Shown here: positions 58,369 through 64,000 of the stretch, piece after piece | Layout of the letters: every line of letters begins with the position of its first letter | How positions within the stretch are numbered: the first letter of the stretch is position 1 | Assembly: GCA_021414005.1 (NCBI GenBank) | Contig: JAIOPH010000036.1 | Location: 1-64,000 of the forward strand | Direction of reading: 5' to 3' | Length of the DNA stretch: 64,000 bases | From: Chthoniobacter sp. | GTDB taxonomy: Bacteria > Verrucomicrobiota > Verrucomicrobiia > Chthoniobacterales > Chthoniobacteraceae | The notes under the pieces: model-generated | The model's input: only the letters and a program-made list of their open reading frames with translations | The model's database searches: none | What the model was told of the DNA's origin: nothing | Made by a program: the position numbers and the translations under genes

Positions 58369-58803
58369 TTGCCAACGAACACGGAATTTCCGCCGCGTTG
58401 CGAGATCTCCGGCACGCCGATGTGGCAACCACCAACCAGCATTCTGCGGATATAAATCGACGTGCAATCGTTGGCTTGAACGTTTCCAAATAGTCGGAAT
58501 CCGAAAATGCCGAGGGAGCAGAATCTGAATTTCGTAGCACATCCCGCTGTCGAGGACGAGCTAGTGCTACACAAATTTCTAATCGCGAGATGGACTTCCT
58601 GTTGCGCCCGCATCCGCAATAGCAGAAAGCAGCGAAACGTAGCGCGCGCCATAAATAAAATGGATGCAATCGCCCCCTCTAATGGACTAGGCTATTCAGG
58701 TCCGGAGTCCTTCCGAAAGTTGGACTCCAACGTTAACTCGACGCAACTTATGCAACCAAGATCGGTGGTTTTGTAAAGACGGAAGCCCGACTCGCGCTGT
58801 TTG
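58369..58803. other. 435 bp without a supported gene, lower GC
   Basis: Both strands have open stretches, for example a plus-strand run MIANEHGISAALRDLRHADV from 58366 that stops at 58493, but none has a family motif or good start. Base composition is clearly less GC-rich than the flanks, suggesting acquired or decaying sequence between the rearranged protease locus and ptsI. Confidence 0.4.
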
Positions 58804-60570
58804 CTAAAGCAATTCGGGATAATGCGCGCGGGCCACGGCGTCGCATTTCGCGAAAATATCGGCGGCGCAGTCGAGATTGCGGATGTCTTCGATGAGCTGT
58901 CGGCAGGCAGTGTCGTCGAGCGATTGCACCGCGCGCTTGACGCGGGGAACAGAGCCGGCACCAGCACTGAGTTCATCGATGCCGAGGCCGAGAAGCAGCG
59001 GGGTAAGTACGATGTCGCCCGCCATTTCACCGCAGACGCCCACCCACAGGCCGTGCGCGTGCGCGGCTTCCACGGTCATGCGAATGAGCCGGATGATGGC
59101 GGGATGCGTGGGCTCGTAGAGGTGGGCGATGTGTTCGTTCAGGCGATCGACCGCGATGGAATATTGGATGAGGTCGTTCGTCCCGATGCTGAAAAACTGC
59201 ACTTCCTTCGCGAGGATGTCGGCGGCGATGGCGGCGCTGGGAATCTCGATCATCGCGCCGACTTCCATGCTGTCGCTGAAGGTCAAACCTTCGGCGCGCA
59301 ACTCAGCACGGCACTCTTCGAGAATGAGATTCGCGCGGCGCAGCTCTTCCACGCCGGAAATCATGGGATACATCATCTTCACATTGCCCACGGCACTGGC
59401 GCGGAGGATGGCGCGGAGCTGGGTTTTGAAAATGTCCACGCGTTCGAGGCAGAAGCGGATGGCCCGCCAACCGAGGAAGGGATTCAACTCTTCCGGCATG
59501 TGCAGCGCGCTCATGAATTTGTCGCCGCCAAGATCGAGCGTGCGGATGATGACGGAATGTGGGGCGGCGGCTTCCGCCACGCGCCGGTAGGCGGCGTATT
59601 GCTCGTCCTCGGTCGGCAGCCCGGTTTTGTTCAGGTAGAAAAACTCGGTCCGATAAAGGCCCACACCCTCGGCACCGCTTTGCTGCACCAGCTCCATGTC
59701 TTCGGGCAGCTCGATATTCGCGGAGAGGATGACGTGACGGCCATCGCGCGTGGTGGAGGCGGTCTCGCGCAGCTCGCTGAGCTTTTCCTCGACGACGGTT
59801 TTTTTGATTTCCAGTTCGCCGTATTCCCACAGCGTTTGGTCGCTGGGATTGACGACGAGCAGGCCGTTGTAGCCGTCGAGCAGGACGTGGTCGCCGGTGG
59901 CGAGCTGGCTGCTGGCATCGTGCAGGCCCACGATGGCCGGGATGTTGAGCGAGCGCGCCATGATGGCGGTGTGCGAGGTCCGGCTGCCGATATCCGTGCC
60001 AAAGCCGAGCACCAGCGCGCGGTTGAGCTGGGCGGTGTCGGATGGCGCGAGATTGTGGGCGATCAGGATGTGCGGCGTGGTCACGCCTGCAAGATCGCGC
60101 GCCTCGGTGCCCATGAGATTGTGGATGATGCGCCGGGTGACGTCGTGGATGTCCAGCGCACGCTCGCGCAGATACGGGTCGTCGATTTCGCTCAGCGTCT
60201 TGGCGTAGCGACCGGCCACGGCTTGAAAAATGTGCTCCACATTCATCTTGTCCGCCGCGAGCCGGCGCAGGACTTCGTCGATCAGCGTGCGATCCTCCAC
60301 GACGAGCAGATGCGCGTCGAAAATGCTCGCGTCTTTCGCCCCGGTGGACTCCGCAATGCGCTGCTGCAGCTCCAAAATCTGCGCCCGGGTCGCCAGCAGC
60401 GCGGCCTCAAAACGCGCAATCTCGCCGGGAATGTCGGCTTCCCCGATGGCCCGCGACGGCGTGACAGCATCGTCGGTGCGATAAACGAAAACCGTTCCAC
60501 GCGCGATGCCGGGTGAGACGCCCGTGCCGTGGAGGCGGATCTCGGTGGAAGAAGCGGCTGCTTTACTCAT
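58804..60570 (-). CDS. ptsI: phosphoenolpyruvate-protein phosphotransferase (PTS enzyme I)
   Basis: The 588-residue enzyme (start MSKAAASSTEIRLHGTGVSP) transfers phosphate from PEP to HPr. The phosphorylated His200 lies in IGSRTSHTAIMARSLNIPAI. Other motifs are RTLDLGGDKFMSALHMPEEL, GWRAIRFCLERVDIFKTQLR, MYPMISGVEELRRANLILEE, FFSIGTNDLIQYSIAVDR and VGVCGEMAGD with the catalytic Cys. It lacks the GAF domain of enzyme I-Ntr. The start is chosen at 60570 over an upstream in-frame start because it immediately precedes the conserved N-terminus. The HPr gene lies 29 bp upstream on the same strand. Confidence 0.95.
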   Translation of the reverse strand: MSKAAASSTEIRLHGTGVSPGIARGTVFVYRTDDAVTPSRAIGEADIPGEIARFEAALLATRAQILELQQRIAESTGAKDASIFDAHLLVVEDRTLIDEVLRRLAADKMNVEHIFQAVAGRYAKTLSEIDDPYLRERALDIHDVTRRIIHNLMGTEARDLAGVTTPHILIAHNLAPSDTAQLNRALVLGFGTDIGSRTSHTAIMARSLNIPAIVGLHDASSQLATGDHVLLDGYNGLLVVNPSDQTLWEYGELEIKKTVVEEKLSELRETASTTRDGRHVILSANIELPEDMELVQQSGAEGVGLYRTEFFYLNKTGLPTEDEQYAAYRRVAEAAAPHSVIIRTLDLGGDKFMSALHMPEELNPFLGWRAIRFCLERVDIFKTQLRAILRASAVGNVKMMYPMISGVEELRRANLILEECRAELRAEGLTFSDSMEVGAMIEIPSAAIAADILAKEVQFFSIGTNDLIQYSIAVDRLNEHIAHLYEPTHPAIIRLIRMTVEAAHAHGLWVGVCGEMAGDIVLTPLLLGLGIDELSAGAGSVPRVKRAVQSLDDTACRQLIEDIRNLDCAADIFAKCDAVARAHYPELL

Positions 60571-60599
60571 GGGGGCTGAGCGGAGTTGCCGCAGGCGGC

Positions 60600-60908
60600 T
60601 CAATCCTCATCGAATTTTCGCAGAATGACGGCTTCGATTTCGGCCAGCGCTTTCTCCGCATCCGCGCCTTCGCAGGAAACGAGCAGCCGTGACCCCTGCC
60701 CCGCAGCCAGCATCATGAGGCCCATGATGCTTTTCCCATTCACCTTTTCGCCGTCCTTTTCCACCCACACCTCAGCGCGAAAACGTCCCGCCGTTTTCAC
60801 AAACATCGCCGAAGGACGCGCGTGCAGGCCCAGACGGTTCAGCACCGTCAGTTCCTTGCTCGCGGCGGCGGGCGCGGGCGAATCGGATTTTCGGCCGGTC
60901 GGACTCAT
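60600..60908 (-). CDS. ptsH: HPr phosphocarrier protein
   Basis: The 102-residue protein has a Ser/Pro/Ala-rich N-terminal extension of about 15 residues and an HPr domain. His29 in LNRLGLHARPSAMFV is the enzyme I phosphorylation site, and Ser60 in KVNGKSIMGLMML is the HprK target; these correspond to His15 and Ser46 of classical HPr. Both regulatory sites are therefore intact. Its ATG overlaps the stop of hprK by one base, so HPr and its kinase are translated together. Confidence 0.95.
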   Translation of the reverse strand: MSPTGRKSDSPAPAAASKELTVLNRLGLHARPSAMFVKTAGRFRAEVWVEKDGEKVNGKSIMGLMMLAAGQGSRLLVSCEGADAEKALAEIEAVILRKFDED

Positions 60909-61870
60909 TACGGCTCTTTCTTCTTCTGCATGGTCTTGATCAAGCGTTGATTAAATTCCACGGCGCTGTTTTGTCCCGAGCTTTTCAGCTTCTGGTCCAG
61001 CGCCGCCACCTCCACGAGGCGAGCGAGGTCGCGCCCCGTCCGCACGGGAATGGTGATGTGCGGAATCAGGATGTCCAAAATCTCGAAGTATTCCTGATCC
61101 AGGCCGATTCTATCGACCTCCTCCAACTCCTGCCAATCCTTTAGTGTCACAACGAGGTCGAGCCGCTTCTCCAGCCGCACACTACCGATGCCGAAAATGG
61201 ACATCACGTTGATCACACCCAGCCCGCGCACCTCCATGTGATGCCGCGTCAAATCCGGCGAAGTCCCCACCAGTTCCCGACCCTCCAGCGCCCGCAGCCG
61301 CGTCATGTCATCGCTCACGAGACTGTGCCCGCGCTCGATCAGCCCAAGCACGCACTCGCTTTTCCCGATGCCACTCGAACCACGGATCAGCGTCCCGATG
61401 CCCATGATGTCCATCATGCTGCCGTATTCGCTTTTCGTCGGCGCAAAATCCAACTCCAGCGCCAGCGTCGCCGCATTGGTAAAACGCATCGTCACCATCG
61501 GCGTGCGGAAGACCGCGATGCCCGACGCCTCCGCCTCCTCCAGCAGCGCCATCGGAGCCTTGAGCGAACGCGAAATCACCATCCCGGGAATCGGCTCCGC
61601 GCACAATGCCCGGCAGCGCGCGCGCACTTCGGCGTCCGGCAGACTCCTCAGATATGACAGCTCCGCGTGCCCCAGCACCTGCAGGCGTTTGTCCGCGAAA
61701 TAGCTGAAGAAACCGGCCAGTGCGAGCCCCGGACGATTGATTGTGGGCTCCCCAATGCGCCGGTCAAAACCGACTTCCGGCCCGATCAACTTCATCTGCA
61801 AGGTCTCCGAGTGTCGGGTGTAAAACTCCCCCACGGAGACGGACGGATGTTTGGCTACGGAGACGGGCAT
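60908..61870 (-). CDS. hprK: HPr kinase/phosphorylase
   Basis: The 320-residue bifunctional enzyme phosphorylates and dephosphorylates HPr at Ser60. It has an N-terminal domain (about 1-130), the P-loop RGSSGIGKSECVLGL (about 163-177), VSDDMTRLRA with two metal-binding aspartates, and the family signature LGVINVMSIFGIGSVRLEKR (about 217-236). In Bacillus-type enzymes a His-Gly precedes the P-loop strand; here the equivalent is Tyr-Gly (SEYGSMMDIMG). In diderm bacteria HprK usually tunes a regulatory rather than sugar-transporting phosphorelay. The gene follows hpf with 93 bp between them. Confidence 0.95.
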   Translation of the reverse strand: MPVSVAKHPSVSVGEFYTRHSETLQMKLIGPEVGFDRRIGEPTINRPGLALAGFFSYFADKRLQVLGHAELSYLRSLPDAEVRARCRALCAEPIPGMVISRSLKAPMALLEEAEASGIAVFRTPMVTMRFTNAATLALELDFAPTKSEYGSMMDIMGIGTLIRGSSGIGKSECVLGLIERGHSLVSDDMTRLRALEGRELVGTSPDLTRHHMEVRGLGVINVMSIFGIGSVRLEKRLDLVVTLKDWQELEEVDRIGLDQEYFEILDILIPHITIPVRTGRDLARLVEVAALDQKLKSSGQNSAVEFNQRLIKTMQKKKEP

Positions 61871-61963
61871 GGAATGGCCCCACCGTAGCCTGTCTGCAAA
61901 AGCAGGAAGAAGCGGAAAATGTCGCTTTCGACAAACTCTTGAAAGCGCCGCCGAAAAAGCGGC

Positions 61964-62542
61964 TTAGGCGAAGACGGGCTCCATCAAGCCGAACCCGCCA
62001 TCTTTGCGGCGGTGGAGGACATTGATTTTTTCTGTCTTGGCGTTGAGGAAGACGACGAACTGGCGGTTGGACATTTCGATTTGCAGAACGGCTTCGTCCA
62101 CGAACATCGGCTTCACCGGGTAACGCTCGGTTTTGATGACTTCGGGGACGTGGTCCTCGACTTCGGCGAAGGCTTCGTCGATGTGAAAAACCTGCTCGTC
62201 AAAGTGCTGGACCTCGTGGCGGCGCGGGCGGTGGTTGCGCAGGATTTTGGTCTTGTACTTGCGCATTTGCCGGGCGATCTTCGAGATCACGCCATCGATG
62301 GCGGCATACATGTCATCCGTTTCGTCGCTGGCTTCGATGGTGATGTGGTTGTTGCAGTGAAGGATGATTTCCGCGAAGTGCCGGTGCTTTTCCACATCGA
62401 GGATGACCTGCGCGTCAATGATGCGCGGATAGTCGAGATGGAGCCCCTCGACCTTCTTGATGGCGTATTCCTTGATGGGCTCAGTGATGCTGACGTGGCG
62501 GCCGGTGACTTTGATGGGGACGTTGACGTTGGCTGTTTGCAT
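61964..62542 (-). CDS. hpf: ribosome hibernation promoting factor (long HPF)
   Basis: The 192-residue protein has the N-terminal HPF/YfiA domain (about 8-105: VTGRHVSITEPIKEYAIKKV, AEIILHCNNHITIEASDET, MYAAIDGVISKIARQMRKYK) and a C-terminal dimerisation domain (about 135-190: VIKTERYPVKPMFVDEAVLQ, RQFVVFLNAKTEKINVLHRR). This is the long form, which pairs 70S ribosomes into inactive 100S dimers. The order lptB-hpf-hprK-HPr resembles the proteobacterial lptB-rpoN-hpf-ptsN cluster, here without rpoN. Confidence 0.95.
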   Translation of the reverse strand: MQTANVNVPIKVTGRHVSITEPIKEYAIKKVEGLHLDYPRIIDAQVILDVEKHRHFAEIILHCNNHITIEASDETDDMYAAIDGVISKIARQMRKYKTKILRNHRPRRHEVQHFDEQVFHIDEAFAEVEDHVPEVIKTERYPVKPMFVDEAVLQIEMSNRQFVVFLNAKTEKINVLHRRKDGGFGLMEPVFA

Positions 62543-62569
62543 GTTGGTTTTGGGTTATGGGTTTCGCAG

Positions 62570-63328
62570 TTACATCTGAAAGCCTTCGCCGAGATAGACA
62601 CGGCGGGCGATGGGGTCGTTGATGAGAAATTCCTTGGTCCCCTGCGTGACGACTTTTCCCTCGGAGATGAGGTAGGCGCGGTCCACGATGTTGAGGGTTT
62701 CGCGGACGTTGTGGTCGGTGATGAGGATGCCGAGGCCGGCGTCGCGGAGGTTCGAGACGATCTGCTGCACGTCGGCCACGGCGATGGGATCGACGCCGCT
62801 AAATGGCTCGTCGAGCATGAGCAGGCTGGGCTTGGTGACGAGCGAGCGGGCGATGGTGAGGCGGCGCTTTTCGCCACCGGAAAGGGTGAGCGCGGTCTGC
62901 TTCGCCACATGCTCGATGCCGAACTGATGGAGCAGTTCGTCGCAGCGGTGCCGCCGCTCTCGCTTGTTCAGCGCCTGAGTTTCGAGGATGGCCATGATGT
63001 TATCCTCGACAGTCATTTTGCGAAAGATGGACTCCTCCTGCGGGAGGTAGCCCATGCCCATGCGGGCACGCCGGTACATGGGCAATTTCGTGACTTCGCT
63101 GTTTTCAAAGATCACCTTGCCGCCGTTGGGCTGCACGAGGCCCACGATCATGTAAAAGCTCGTCGTTTTCCCCGCGCCGTTGGGCCCAAGGAGGCCGACG
63201 ATTTCGCCGCGGCGGCAGTTGATGTCCACGCCATTCACGACCGCGCGCCCACCGTAGATTTTGACGAGCTTTTCGGTGCGGACGATTTCCTGACCGGGAC
63301 CGGCGGGTGGAGAGTCGGTGGAGATCAC
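62570..63328 (-). CDS. lptB: LPS export ABC transporter ATP-binding protein
   Basis: The 252-residue ATPase shows KIYGGRAVVNGVDINCRRGE, the Walker A GPNGAGKTT (about 49-57), GYLPQEESIFRKMTVEDNIM with the Q-loop region typical of LptB, the LSGGEKRRLTIARSL signature, Walker B LLMLDEPFSGVDP and the switch His in ILITDHNVRETL. It powers extraction of lipopolysaccharide from the inner membrane together with LptF and LptG. It follows the lptA-like gene on the same strand with only 6 bp between, and precedes hpf, so it is part of one operon. Confidence 0.95.
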   Translation of the reverse strand: MISTDSPPAGPGQEIVRTEKLVKIYGGRAVVNGVDINCRRGEIVGLLGPNGAGKTTSFYMIVGLVQPNGGKVIFENSEVTKLPMYRRARMGMGYLPQEESIFRKMTVEDNIMAILETQALNKRERRHRCDELLHQFGIEHVAKQTALTLSGGEKRRLTIARSLVTKPSLLMLDEPFSGVDPIAVADVQQIVSNLRDAGLGILITDHNVRETLNIVDRAYLISEGKVVTQGTKEFLINDPIARRVYLGEGFQM

Positions 63329-63334
63329 GCTGGT

Positions 63335-64000
63335 TTAGAGTCCGCCACCTTTGTCCACGATGATCGTCTTATGCGGACCTTTGGCGCGCATGTGGCCGTC
63401 ACGATTCAGGGTCATCACGGTGCTGGCGGCCGTCGCTACGACGCGATTGATACCCTGTTGGATCTCCGGCGATCCGGTGAGAACGATGTCGCCAGTCACG
63501 GCATCGTAGGTCGCCCGATCGGCCTCACCCGCCGAGTGCTGGATGGTACCGTCGGCATCCTTCTTGTCCTGCGTGATGACCACGCGGTTGCCCGCGTTTG
63601 CCTCGGCCACGGCGCGCTGCAAGCCGCCGCCCTTGGCCTTGGCGGGTGCGGCGGGTTTGGGTGCCTTCGGGTCAGCCTTCTCGGCGGTCTTGAGATGGGC
63701 AGTGAGCCGATCGCACTTCACGTTAAATTCCGGGTCCTTCACCTCGACCTCGCTGATGAACACCGCCTGGCTCGTCCTCTGGTCAAAGGTCGCTTCCAGC
63801 GCGGAAATCTCCGTCGGGCCTTTGTCCTTCTTCAGCGGTGCGGGTGCCGGTGCAGGCGCTTCGGGCGCGGCATTGCCGTCGCCGACCGTCACGGCGGCCG
63901 GGGCACCTTTGAAAGTGGGCGTCCGTCCGCTCACGGCCTCGACCGCCCGGTGCAGTTCCTCCTGCGAGAGCGGCGGCTTGGCGGGCTTCTGCGCGTGGAC
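63335..64000 (-). CDS. LptA/OstA-like periplasmic LPS transport protein, cut by window edge
   Basis: The frame is open from the window edge for 222 codons. It contains a Pro/Ala-rich linker (about 45-60), a block ALEATFDQRTSQAVFISEVE with VKDPEFNVKCDRLTAHLKTA, and further strands AGEADRATYDAVTGDIVLTG and AASTVMTLNRDGHMRAKG. Repeated strands with D-x-x-T-G-D-I-x-L-x-G recall the OstA/LptA beta-jellyroll that carries LPS across the periplasm. Position directly upstream of lptB supports LptA. The N-terminus lies outside the window, so signal peptide and full length are unknown. Confidence 0.7.
   Translation of the reverse strand, partial: VHAQKPAKPPLSQEELHRAVEAVSGRTPTFKGAPAAVTVGDGNAAPEAPAPAPAPLKKDKGPTEISALEATFDQRTSQAVFISEVEVKDPEFNVKCDRLTAHLKTAEKADPKAPKPAAPAKAKGGGLQRAVAEANAGNRVVITQDKKDADGTIQHSAGEADRATYDAVTGDIVLTGSPEIQQGINRVVATAASTVMTLNRDGHMRAKGPHKTIIVDKGGGL

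Noticed and set aside
58127..58669. A 180-codon minus-strand open frame upstream of the Sel1-C39 gene
   Set aside because: It overlaps the duplicated promoter region, has no recognisable motif and its composition is not protein-like; the region probably holds no gene.

Overview
The window reads as chromosomal DNA of a GC-rich, diderm bacterium, most likely a member of the Verrucomicrobiota. The evidence is a giant secreted protein built of autotransporter-associated repeats with a PEP-CTERM anchor (46998-54029), an SGNH/membrane-bound-dehydrogenase fusion of the kind found in the PVC superphylum (26790-31076), lipopolysaccharide-transport genes (lptE, lptB, an lptA-like gene) and several families of small dispersed palindromes. 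This placement rests on domain content alone; no rRNA or tRNA gene was seen.

Layout. 1-5 kb is an accessory, partly wrecked region: the N-terminus of a DUF72 gene, a YceI gene broken by a frameshifted DUF1016 nuclease-like gene, an AlbA_2/Schlafen protein, an HNH endonuclease, a PIN-toxin remnant with a small antitoxin-like gene, and a truncated old-yellow-enzyme gene. 5-24.5 kb is mostly housekeeping: rsmI, lptE, a BamD-like gene, dienelactone hydrolase, ilvD, a frameshifted ecotin, a SNF2 helicase, an orphan ParA, an exported methyltransferase, a secreted trypsin-like protease, purine nucleoside phosphorylase, panE, small secreted proteins, a LOG-family protein and a DAHP synthase. 24.5-31 kb holds secreted proteins of unknown role and the 1428-residue fusion. 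31.3-35.6 kb is a signalling and chaperone run (STAS, GAF-PP2C phosphatase, grpE, dnaJ). 36-46.8 kb has a polysaccharide deacetylase, trhO, a Suv3-like RNA helicase, a TrkA-type potassium channel, a 5'-3' exonuclease, a sugar isomerase-like protein, mpl and an M14-type zinc hydrolase. 47-58 kb carries the PEP-CTERM giant and a duplicated divergent promoter region between an ATP-grasp gene and a Sel1-C39 protease gene. 58.8-64 kb is one minus-strand block (lptA-like, lptB, hpf, hprK, HPr, ptsI).

How the genes fit together. LptE, LptB and the LptA-like protein serve LPS export, and the BamD-like protein serves outer-membrane assembly. HprK, HPr and PtsI form a regulatory phosphorelay with no sugar permease in view, next to the ribosome-hibernation factor. 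The STAS protein and PP2C phosphatase look like a partner-switching pair feeding directly into grpE and dnaJ.

The most distinctive signals are structural. At least three families of small palindromic or inverted-pair repeats are present, one of them inserted in frame twice in a single protein. A 224-bp promoter segment is duplicated with reciprocal gene truncation on its two sides. A nuclease-like gene sits inside YceI and is itself studded with three compensated hairpins. I did not find a complete, clearly novel defence or biosynthetic system; the candidates are listed as findings with their weaknesses.
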